From contig JBCBRY010000026.1 of NCBI GenBank assembly GCA_039819485.1, positions 21,721 through 85,720 of the forward strand: DNA of 64,000 nucleotides, given 5' to 3'. The notes under the pieces are model-generated. The model saw only the letters and a program-made list of their open reading frames with translations, had not been told where the DNA came from and made no database searches. The stretch is from UBA6168 sp039819485. GTDB taxonomy: Bacteria; Bacteroidota; Bacteroidia; Chitinophagales; Saprospiraceae. Position 1 is the stretch's first letter, and each line of letters opens with the position of its first letter. Shown piece by piece: positions 1-6,805 of this stretch. The translations under genes were made by a program, and so were the position numbers.

Positions 1-1532
1 CTATATCTGCCCCTGGCGAAAGAAATGCCGCGGTTGGCGGCGTAGTCATCTTTTTTCACCACTTTGAACCCCACCGGTTTTTTTCCTTTTTCCGTGTTCA
101 GTGCTGTCCAAATGCTGTTTCTGACGCCTTCGTTTTTGAAATAGGACAAGTGCTGGATTTTGCCATCGGAGAAAAAGCTGTAATAGATATCATTACTCCG
201 CCGGAAGCCTTGGTACATCGAATTTGTATCCACCACAAAATCATTGTCCGTCCGGAAGAAAAATTTAGTGGCGAAATAGAGCAGGGCCCGCCCAACATTG
301 CTTGAATTTCCTGCATGCGCAGATATGATGCACAGTTCTCCTGCATAACTGTGATTGTCCCGGTATTGGTTCAACACCTGCAAAACAGGCGAACCTGGGA
401 TCATCGCTTCTATTCCCGGAAGGTGTTCGGGGTTGCCCCTTTGCCCGACAAATGCGATAATAAACTCTTTTAAGAACCTGTAGACTGGACTGGACTCGAA
501 TCCGCCAATCAGACCGACTGCATTGAGCAAAAGGTTTAGGAACCTGTCTGCCCTTTCTGAAATAAGCGTGGTACCATTGGCCGGGCAGGAAATTCGGACG
601 TATTTGCTGACCTTTATTTGTTTTTCCTCCGCCTGTTCATTTAATCCTTTCAGCGCGATCAACTCATTTTCTCTGCCTGCATTTCGGAGAATATTGAAAT
701 CAATGGTTCGGTAAGGATACTTGTTTAAATGACATCGGCTGAGATACTCTCCCACCAACCCACCGCGTGAAGAAGTGACGAGGTGTACCTCGATTCCTTT
801 GGGTAGCAGCTCCATCAAGGTGAGCGCATTTTTGATCGGACTGACACTCCAGGTCCAGTGGTCAAACGCGAGGATGTTTTTCTTATAGCTTTCGACTATC
901 CGTTTCCAGGACTTGGTATCATACAAATGGCCAAACGACCCCTTGGTGGTCGAAGTGGTACCATGCACGAACAACAGGACGGGTTTTGTCAGGTCCAGTT
1001 CCTCTTTTTTCTCCTCAAAAGCGGTAAACTTGAAATCGCTTCCTACCAAGAACAGCCCCTCTTTGTCCACCAGGTTCTCGTCCAGTTTTTTGGCCAATAG
1101 CCTAGCCCCCTCTTCACTTAAGATATCTATGGCCTTATCCTTGACCCATCCACTTATCTTATCCTTGACGGACTTCAAAGGGTTGAAAATCTTGATTTTC
1201 TTCAGGTCAAAATCCTCCCATATACCACGGTCCGTGCCATCAACAGAAATATTAATATTCGATGAAATGGTCAGTACGCCGTCCTGCACCGCATCGCGGT
1301 TCTTGCTGGTCAGTAAAAACTCCAGTTCCTCATTGTTGGCCAGCCAAACAGTCCCGTCTTTCAAGATCAGTTCGGTTACACATCCTTCTTCCAGTGTGGC
1401 GGTTTCAATGGTGCTACCCTCACTTCGGTCGGAAAAAATTTCATATTCGGCGACCATCTCGAACTCATTATGCTCTTCACCAATTTGTTGTACTTCCTGA
1501 TTGTTTTTCTTACCAATGATCTTTACTTCCAT
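1..1532 (-). CDS. Partial alpha/beta-hydrolase-like protein, runs off left edge
   Basis: An open frame reads without a stop from an ATG at 1530-1532 down to base 1, giving at least 510 codons; the C-terminus lies outside the window. The first ~180 residues are acidic with no domain I recognise. A hydrolase-type strand-turn (LLFVHGTTST) is at about residue 188. A nucleophile-elbow-like VTSSRGGLVG is at about residue 253, where the usual GxSxG is replaced by SSRGG. This layout resembles the hydrolase-fold N-terminal region that I recall in Bacteroidetes proteins carrying a C-terminal CHAT/caspase-like protease (DUF7379-type). That assignment is from memory and the C-terminal half cannot be seen. 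There is no signal peptide, so it is probably cytoplasmic. The neighbouring ArsR gene is divergent. Confidence 0.7.
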   Translation of the reverse strand, partial: MEVKIIGKKNNQEVQQIGEEHNEFEMVAEYEIFSDRSEGSTIETATLEEGCVTELILKDGTVWLANNEELEFLLTSKNRDAVQDGVLTISSNINISVDGTDRGIWEDFDLKKIKIFNPLKSVKDKISGWVKDKAIDILSEEGARLLAKKLDENLVDKEGLFLVGSDFKFTAFEEKKEELDLTKPVLLFVHGTTSTTKGSFGHLYDTKSWKRIVESYKKNILAFDHWTWSVSPIKNALTLMELLPKGIEVHLVTSSRGGLVGEYLSRCHLNKYPYRTIDFNILRNAGRENELIALKGLNEQAEEKQIKVSKYVRISCPANGTTLISERADRFLNLLLNAVGLIGGFESSPVYRFLKEFIIAFVGQRGNPEHLPGIEAMIPGSPVLQVLNQYRDNHSYAGELCIISAHAGNSSNVGRALLYFATKFFFRTDNDFVVDTNSMYQGFRRSNDIYYSFFSDGKIQHLSYFKNEGVRNSIWTALNTEKGKKPVGFKVVKKDDYAANRGISFARGRY

Positions 1533-1901
1533 GTTTTAGGTTTTTTGAATGATTATGAAGTTGTGCTTATGATGTAAGGTTGGCATCCTCTTACGGTTGC
1601 ATAGTAACCGATGGAGAAGCCAGGTTGTCTTAATTTTTAATCTTGCACTAGTACCCACTTATTATTCTTTGATCCGGTTTTTACTTGCAAAGGGTTAACG
1701 GATGACAGGACGTCGAGAATTGGTTGCAATTTAGTATTAAATTTTAAAAAATAATCATCTGTGGCATTTTTTTAGAGTAGCCCTCCATTAGCCCCAACCA
1801 GGGAGATTTTACCATAGGTTATAAAAATTGGCAAATAGCGGCCAAAGTCAACTTTGTTCCATATATTTGTTTTATAAAAATAAATATATAGATAATTATT
1901 T
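1533..1901. other. Divergent intergenic region
   Basis: This 369-bp AT-rich spacer separates the divergent hydrolase-like and ArsR genes. It carries the ArsR promoter and operator-like dyad, annotated separately. I see no convincing coding sequence; the minus-strand frame across 1772-2047 is a shadow of the ArsR gene. Confidence 0.5.
1862..1869 (+). promoter_or_regulatory. Bacteroidetes-type -7 box for the ArsR gene
   Basis: TATATTTG matches the TAnnTTTG -7 element of Bacteroidetes primary sigma factors exactly. It lies 33 bp before the ArsR start codon. No clear TTTG -33 element is present 19-21 bp upstream. Confidence 0.45.
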
Positions 1902-1903
1902 AT
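1880..1903. promoter_or_regulatory. Putative ArsR operator (autoregulation)
   Basis: ATAAATA (1880-1886) and TATTTAT (1897-1903) form a dyad between the -7 box and the start codon. It contains TAAATATATAGAT (1881-1893). The same core recurs before the porin gene (2365-2379) and, inverted, before acs (10308-10323). ArsR-family proteins typically bind AT-rich 12-2-12 dyads, so this is a plausible self-repression site. That is inference. Confidence 0.45.
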
Positions 1904-2192
1904 GAAAACCCATTTTGACCTCTCGTTCCTGGAAGATTCGACCGAAACATTGCGGGCCATCGCCCATCCTGCCCGCCTGGCCATGATCGACCTGTTGCAC
2001 AAAAATGGCAAAATGACGGTCACCCAGATATACGAACACCTCAACATAGAACAGGCAGTCGCTTCTCATCATCTTCGGATTCTCAAGAACAAACATGTTG
2101 TCAAAGTAGAAAGGGAAGGCAAAAACTCAAACTACCAGTTAAACAAAGAAGATTTTTATGAAATAGTCACCATCCTCGAACGGGTCATCTGA
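1902..2192 (+). CDS. ArsR/SmtB-family HTH transcriptional regulator
   Basis: This is a 96-residue winged-helix protein of typical ArsR length. The N-terminal helix includes RAIAHPARLAMIDLL, and the recognition helix is around residues 50-68 (AVASHHLRILKNKHVV). A beta-wing follows with KVEREGKNSNYQL. The protein has no cysteine, so the classic alpha3 metal-thiolate site (ELCVCDL) is absent, and it probably senses something other than a soft metal. It is the first gene before a porin, symporter and acetyl-CoA synthetase set. A shared AT-rich site at these promoters suggests it controls them. Confidence in the family is high; the ligand is unknown. Confidence 0.88.
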   Translation: MKTHFDLSFLEDSTETLRAIAHPARLAMIDLLHKNGKMTVTQIYEHLNIEQAVASHHLRILKNKHVVKVEREGKNSNYQLNKEDFYEIVTILERVI

Positions 2193-2364
2193 TTCCTGAA
2201 CCCCGTTTTCCTGATCACCAATTTGGTCCACACTACCCTCTCCGCCATCCTTCAATTCAAGAATTAAGTTTTTTTATCCCTCTGAAAAAGGAAATGATTT
2301 TTGGTCAAAACCACCTTTTCAAAAACTTATTTCGGTTAATTTCAAAAAAAATTACACAAATACT

Positions 2365-2391
2365 TCTAAATATATAGATGTCTATATATAT
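2365..2391. promoter_or_regulatory. Putative ArsR-type operator upstream of porin gene
   Basis: TCTAAATATATAGAT (2365-2379) overlaps a near-perfect dyad, ATATATAGA-TG-TCTATATAT. This 9-2-9 layout is typical of ArsR-family operators. It lies about 65 bp before the porin start. The core matches the sites at 1881-1893 and 10308-10323. Confidence 0.5.
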
Positions 2392-2453
2392 TGCAGCGTC
2401 ATTTTTATCCAACTGTCAAGAATCGCTTTTTAAAATCAATTAAAATCATTGTT

Positions 2454-3734
2454 ATGAAAGTCAAATTTACACTGACTATAATTGCCGTATGTGCAATTTT
2501 CTTGGCAGCTTCGACCAACGCATTTACCCAGGAAATTGAGAAACCCGCAATAGACCATTCCTACAAACCGCTCACGTTGAAACTGAGCGAAGATGGCAAA
2601 AAATATGTCCGCTTTATTCTGTGGCACCAAATGTGGGTCACCTCCAACAACCTCGAGGCAGATGACTCGAAACTACAATTGACGCCCAGTATCCGCCGCT
2701 CTCGTTTTTTAGCCTTCTCGCAAATTTCACCGAGGTTTTTGATTTTGACCCATTTTGGTTTGAACAGTCTGACGCCCGGCAATGCAACGACATTGGGGAA
2801 CAATGGCGACAGCCCCCAACTGTTCCTCCACGGTGCATGGGGTGAATTGAAACTTCATGACGGCATCTATCTAGGCTCCGGCCTCCACTACTGGAAAGGA
2901 CTGACCCGCCTGGCCAACCAGAGCACGCTCAATTTCATGACGCTTGACCAGTCAAGGCCTTTCGTGGCCTGGCATTCTCTGGGCGTCACCGATCAGTTTG
3001 CCCGGCACCTGGGGATCTACGCAAAAGGACAGTTCGGAAAATTTGATTACCGCATCGCCTGGAACTCCCCCAACCGCAGTACGCTGGGCAATGGGGCCAA
3101 CTTCGGAACAAAGGGCAGCAACCTCACCTACGATGGCGTAAGTCAGGCAGATGAAGATGGCGATCCGGTAGGCAACAGTCTTTTCGAAGGATACTTCCGC
3201 TACAATTTCTGGGACACGGAATCGACCAAATTACCTTATCAGGTAGGCACCTATCTGGGTAAGAAAAAAGTCTTTGGAGTAGGGGCTGGATTTTTCTCGC
3301 ATCCAAATGGCATGTATAATTCTGAAACCGGTGATCACAGCAATGTAAATCACGTGGCCGTAGATGCATTCCTCGACATGCCGGTCGGGCAAGGCAATGC
3401 GATCAATGCATATGCTTCCTTCATCAATTTTGATTATGGCGAAAACTATGTCAGCCGCTGGGGAGGCACCGGCACCTCTCTGTATGGCCAGCTTGGCTAC
3501 TACATCGGGGCGGCCAAACTGATGCCTTACATCGCTTTTCAAAATGGTGATTATAACGGTCTTGATGACAATATTTCGGCCCTCGATATCGGTGCCAATT
3601 ATTTTATCAACGGCCACCACTGCAAGGTTACATTGGAATATCACCGCATCAATGGAGATATCCGGGAAGCGGCCATTGCAACGTCCGATGATGCGCTTTC
3701 ACAAATTAGACTACAACTTCATATTTTCTTATAA
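2454..3734 (+). CDS. Putative outer-membrane beta-barrel porin
   Basis: The product has 426 residues from the ATG at 2454; an in-frame upstream start would put 21 residues before a clear signal peptide (KFTLTIIAVCAIFLAAS). The mature part is rich in alternating aromatic/polar strands (for example GIYLGSGLHYWKGL, YQVGTYLGKK, YMVYN-like turns), consistent with a transmembrane barrel. It ends in a hydrophobic strand finishing LQLHIFL, as expected for an outer-membrane protein. It precedes the two-subunit sodium/solute symporter, so it may be the outer-membrane entry route for that substrate. I do not recognise a named family; the barrel call rests on composition and position. Confidence 0.7.
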   Translation: MKVKFTLTIIAVCAIFLAASTNAFTQEIEKPAIDHSYKPLTLKLSEDGKKYVRFILWHQMWVTSNNLEADDSKLQLTPSIRRSRFLAFSQISPRFLILTHFGLNSLTPGNATTLGNNGDSPQLFLHGAWGELKLHDGIYLGSGLHYWKGLTRLANQSTLNFMTLDQSRPFVAWHSLGVTDQFARHLGIYAKGQFGKFDYRIAWNSPNRSTLGNGANFGTKGSNLTYDGVSQADEDGDPVGNSLFEGYFRYNFWDTESTKLPYQVGTYLGKKKVFGVGAGFFSHPNGMYNSETGDHSNVNHVAVDAFLDMPVGQGNAINAYASFINFDYGENYVSRWGGTGTSLYGQLGYYIGAAKLMPYIAFQNGDYNGLDDNISALDIGANYFINGHHCKVTLEYHRINGDIREAAIATSDDALSQIRLQLHIFL

Positions 3735-3738
3735 AAGC

Positions 3739-3825
3739 GAGGAGACAGGAGTCAGGTATCAGGAGTCAGGCGTCCGTTTTGAACAGGTTGCCGCTTCCTG
3801 AATCCTGGCCCCTGTCACCTGACAC
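3739..3825. repeat. Inverted arms of tandem (TCAGGAG) words
   Basis: The left arm (3739-3771) is built of GGAGACAGGAGTCAGG-like words and the right arm (about 3792-3825) of the complementary TCCTG/CCTGTCACC words, so the gap can fold into a long imperfect hairpin. It fills the porin-small-subunit spacer. It may be an attenuator or mRNA-stability element. The same word type recurs at 37102-37160 and 43036-43107. Confidence 0.6.
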
Positions 3826-3836
3826 CTTAAAACATT

Positions 3837-4094
3837 ATGTCTGGTAAAAATCTACAAGAATACTGGAAAAAGAACCTGCGCTATTTGTCCATCCTGCTGA
3901 TCGTGTGGTTCTTGGTTTCCTATGGCTGCGGCATCCTCTTCGCCGATGCCCTCAACTCGATCCAGGTCGGAGGCTTCAAGCTCGGATTCTGGTTTGCCCA
4001 ACAAGGTGCTATCTATGTTTTCGTAGCCCTTATCTTCATCTACGTCGTCTGGATGAACAAGCTCGACAAAGAGTACGACGTGAACGAGGAGTAA
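3837..4094 (+). CDS. Sodium/solute symporter small subunit (DUF4212 family)
   Basis: This 85-residue protein has two hydrophobic helices (about residues 18-40 and 52-74) and a conserved-looking signature ending FRLGFWFAQQG-like (here KLGFWFAQQGAIYVFV). The charged C-terminus has DKEYDVNEE. It matches the DUF4212 / putative solute:sodium symporter small-subunit family, which is encoded directly before the VC2705-type large subunit. That is the arrangement here (large subunit begins at 4210). It sits in the inner membrane. The partner transports a short-chain carboxylate or similar substrate. Confidence 0.85.
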   Translation: MSGKNLQEYWKKNLRYLSILLIVWFLVSYGCGILFADALNSIQVGGFKLGFWFAQQGAIYVFVALIFIYVVWMNKLDKEYDVNEE

Positions 4095-4097
4095 GAA

Positions 4098-4206
4098 ATT
4101 GTTAATTGTTTGATTGTTAATTGTTTTCACAATTGTCGGAAATAATTCAATAATCAAGCAAATCAACAACCAATCAATCAACAATTAACAATCATCAATC
4201 AATTCA
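4098..4206. repeat. Inverted arms of (TTGTTAATTG/CAATCAA) words
   Basis: The spacer begins with GTTAATTGTTTGATTG-type words and ends with complementary CAATCAATCAACAATT-type words. It can therefore form a long AT-rich hairpin between the small- and large-subunit genes. No gene is present. Confidence 0.55.
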
Positions 4207-4209
4207 ATC

Positions 4210-5931
4210 ATGGATGTTCAAGTATGGACCCTGATCATCGTAGGGATCACATTCGCACTATATATCGGCGTGGCCATTTGGTCGCGTGCAGGTTCAACCT
4301 CAGAATTTTATGTCGCCGGAGGTGGCGTTCCGCCACTCATCAACGGAATGGCGACGGCTGCCGACTGGATGTCAGCCGCTTCCTTTATTTCAATGGCCGG
4401 TCTGATTTCCTTTATGGGTTATCAGGGGGCGCAGTACCTGATGGGCTGGACGGGCGGCTACGTTTTGCTGGCCTTGTTACTGGCCCCTTATCTGCGGAAA
4501 TTTGGCAAGTTCACCGTGCCTGATTTTATCGGCGAACGCTACTACTCCCAAACCGCCCGGATGGTAGCGGTGGTATGCGCCTTGTTTGTTTCATTCACTT
4601 ACGTCGTCGGACAAATGAAAGGGGTCGGTGTGGCCTTCTCCCGTTTTTTGGAAGTACCGTTTGAATGGGGCGTCATCATCGGCGTCGGTATTGTATTTTT
4701 CTACGCCGTACTTGGTGGGATGAAAGGCATCACCTACACGCAGGTGGCTCAGTACTGTGTCTTGATTTTTGCGTACATGGTACCTGCTATTTTTATCTCT
4801 ATTGAAATGGTCGGCAACCCGATCCCACAGCTTGGGCTTGGAGGTACCATGGCCGATGGCACGGCCCTGCTTGCCAAACTGGACCTGCTGTCCACTGATC
4901 TTGGGTTTAAAGAATACACCACCTCCCACAAAGGTAAAGTCGACCTGTTCTTTGTAACGGCTGCCCTGATGCTGGGAACAGCTGGATTGCCGCACGTGAT
5001 CGTTCGGTTTTTTACCGTGCCTAAAGTGTCAGATGCCCGTAAATCGGCCGGTTATGCGCTGGTGTTCATTGCCTTGTTGTACACGACCGCTCCTGCAATT
5101 GCAGCTTTTGCCCGTACCAATTTGGTCAATACCGTCAACGACCAGCCATATGCGGAGATGCCAGCCTGGTTCGGCAATTGGGAGAAAACTGGTCTGTTGA
5201 AATTTGAAGACAAAAACGCCGATGGCAAAATCCAATACTACAACGATAAAAACGCTGAATACGTAGCGGCCGTGGCCAATGGGAAAGGCTGGAAAGGCAA
5301 CGAATTGGTCGTTGACCGGGACATCATGGTGCTGGCCAATCCGGAAATCGCAAAGCTGCCGGCCTGGGTGATCGCATTGGTGGTTGCCGGTGGTTTGGCT
5401 GCTGCGTTGTCGACTGCCGCTGGACTGCTATTGGTTATTTCCACTTCCATTTCACATGATTTATTGAAAAAATGGTTGAAACCCGATATTTCAGAGAAAA
5501 ACGAACTGCGTGCCGCACGTGTCGCAATCGCGGTCGCAGTCGTCATAGCGGGATACTTCGGCATTAATCCCCCTGGGTTCGTGGCACAGGTGGTCGCCTG
5601 GGCTTTCGGCCTGGCAGCTGCCTCGTTTTTCCCAGCCATCCTGCTGGGTATTTTCAGCAAACGGATGAACATGCAGGGAGCAGTGGCAGGCATGATCACG
5701 GGACTGGTTTTCACCGGCGCCTACATCTGGTACTTCAAATACGGCGGTGGTACTCCTGACCAGTACTGGTTCGACATCAGCCCGGAAGGTATCGGTACAC
5801 TGGGCATGATTTTCAACTTCATCGTCTCTCTTGTCGTCTCCAACATGACGCCACCTCCCCCTAAAGAAGTACAGGACATCGTGGACAACATCCGGGTCCC
5901 GAGAGGTGCGGGCCAAGCAACGGGGCATTGA
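4210..5931 (+). CDS. Cation/acetate-type sodium:solute symporter, large subunit
   Basis: This 573-residue SSS-family transporter has about 13 hydrophobic helices. Family signatures include SEFYVAGGGVPPLINGMATAAD near the N-terminus, a VPDFIGERY stretch near residue 105, and GTAGLPHVIVRFFTVP at about residue 257. The last is the hallmark of ActP-like and VC2705-type transporters. A polar insertion of roughly 90 residues (about 305-385) lies between helices. The small subunit is directly upstream. Downstream are a symporter-kinase, acetyl-CoA synthetase and a propionyl-CoA synthetase-like enzyme. Acetate or another short-chain acid is the most likely substrate, though this is inferred from context. 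Confidence 0.9.
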   Translation: MDVQVWTLIIVGITFALYIGVAIWSRAGSTSEFYVAGGGVPPLINGMATAADWMSAASFISMAGLISFMGYQGAQYLMGWTGGYVLLALLLAPYLRKFGKFTVPDFIGERYYSQTARMVAVVCALFVSFTYVVGQMKGVGVAFSRFLEVPFEWGVIIGVGIVFFYAVLGGMKGITYTQVAQYCVLIFAYMVPAIFISIEMVGNPIPQLGLGGTMADGTALLAKLDLLSTDLGFKEYTTSHKGKVDLFFVTAALMLGTAGLPHVIVRFFTVPKVSDARKSAGYALVFIALLYTTAPAIAAFARTNLVNTVNDQPYAEMPAWFGNWEKTGLLKFEDKNADGKIQYYNDKNAEYVAAVANGKGWKGNELVVDRDIMVLANPEIAKLPAWVIALVVAGGLAAALSTAAGLLLVISTSISHDLLKKWLKPDISEKNELRAARVAIAVAVVIAGYFGINPPGFVAQVVAWAFGLAAASFFPAILLGIFSKRMNMQGAVAGMITGLVFTGAYIWYFKYGGGTPDQYWFDISPEGIGTLGMIFNFIVSLVVSNMTPPPPKEVQDIVDNIRVPRGAGQATGH

Positions 5932-5939
5932 GGGGATGG

Positions 5940-5989
5940 GTTATGAGTTATGGGTTATGATTAACCACTCATAACCCATAACTCATAAC
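5940..5989. terminator. Perfect 21-bp hairpin of GTTATGAG words
   Basis: Positions 5940-5960 and 5969-5989 are exact inverted repeats with an 8-nt loop. Each arm is three tandem GTTATGR words. It lies 9 bp after the symporter stop and 24 bp before the next start. It could be a terminator or attenuator. There is no strong T-tract. Confidence 0.65.
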
Positions 5990-6013
5990 TAAAAATCTAA
6001 CAATCAACTGATT

Positions 6014-6226
6014 ATGAAATTTCAAATAGGTAAAAAGGCATCAGATGTATTTGTCATTCTCTATATTTTAGGCACACTCTGGTTGCGGTTCGAACTGGAG
6101 AGCCAATTGAACGGACACGTGCTGGCGTCCGTAGGCATCGGGGCTTTTGCCTTGCTGTTTCTCTGGGCACTGCACAAAAGCAAATACATCAACCCATCTT
6201 GGTTTGGTTTACTTAAACAAAAGTGA
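6014..6226 (+). CDS. Small membrane protein of symporter cluster
   Basis: This 70-residue protein starts FQIGKKASDVFVILYILGTLWLRF and has two predicted helices, at about residues 9-25 and 37-54. It ends YINPSWFGLLKQK. I do not know a named function. Short proteins of this type accompany Bacteroidetes VC2705-type symporters, so an accessory role in the transporter is reasonable. That role is inference from position. Confidence 0.7.
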   Translation: MKFQIGKKASDVFVILYILGTLWLRFELESQLNGHVLASVGIGAFALLFLWALHKSKYINPSWFGLLKQK

Positions 6227-6353
6227 GAGAGGTGAGAGGGGTGATTGGGGTGAGAATTTGCGATATTTTCTCCATTTCATACTAATTATTTCTCACGCTC
6301 TCACCCCTCTCGCATCTCTCACACCTATCACAATCTCTCACGATCTCTCAAAA
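6223..6353. repeat. Inverted arms of (GAGAGGTG)/(CTCTCAC) words
   Basis: Two tracts, GTGAGAGAGGTGAGAGGG (6223-6240) and repeated TCTCAC words (6293-6350), are complementary. They would form a long imperfect stem with a ~50-nt loop, directly after the 70-residue gene. The remainder up to 6511 shows no gene. Confidence 0.55.
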
Positions 6354-6511
6354 AATTAAGTTGGATAATATGACATTGATGTGGCCGGGCACTTGTTGTG
6401 CGGCCGCTGTTTTTTTGTCAAAATATTCTTCATCAAAAAACTTCTTACCTTGCCATTCGAACTGCATTTTACAATTGTTTGGGACGACCGTAAATGTTAA
6501 AGAGCTTCGAC

Positions 6512-6544
6512 AGAAATGTCATTTTTTGAAAAAATGACATTTCT
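6512..6544. promoter_or_regulatory. Perfect 33-bp palindrome before the symporter-kinase operon
   Basis: AGAAATGTCATTTTTT, then G, then its exact complement (6529-6544). It lies 42 bp before the next gene start. A one-base centre makes a hairpin strained, so a protein-binding site is as likely as a terminator. The core ATGTCATTTTT resembles the GTGTCATTTTTA word of the MITE-like repeats elsewhere in the window. Confidence 0.5.
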
Positions 6545-6586
6545 ACGCTCCGCATTGAGAAACACTGCCAAAGAATAACTTCCATT

Positions 6587-6805
6587 ATGTCAAAATCACA
6601 CAGTCATCATCCGAATGATCAACATGCCAGGTTGGCAGGTATTTTCTTTTTGGCTTTGTTGGTTTTCAATTTTCCACTATTGGGTATTTTTGGGAAAGGG
6701 CAGCAACTATTAGGCATACCAATTCTTTACATCTACATTTTTGCGGTTTGGCTGGGCATCATTTTTCTTCTTTTCATTAATGTGAGAAAGCAAAAAAACA
6801 GATGA
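6587..6805 (+). CDS. Small two-helix membrane protein, coupled to symporter-kinase
   Basis: This 72-residue protein has a His-rich start (SKSHSHHPNDQHARL), two hydrophobic segments (about 17-34 and 45-64) and a basic tail. Its stop overlaps the next start (ATGA, 6802-6805), so the two are translationally coupled. It probably sits in the inner membrane as a partner of the SSS-histidine kinase. I do not recognise a named family. Confidence 0.75.
   Translation: MSKSHSHHPNDQHARLAGIFFLALLVFNFPLLGIFGKGQQLLGIPILYIYIFAVWLGIIFLLFINVRKQKNR

Noticed and set aside
913..1500. A 195-codon plus-strand frame opposite the left-edge gene
   Set aside because: It is a Ser-rich antisense shadow with no domain. 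The minus-strand frame has a hydrolase-like motif order and a proper start.
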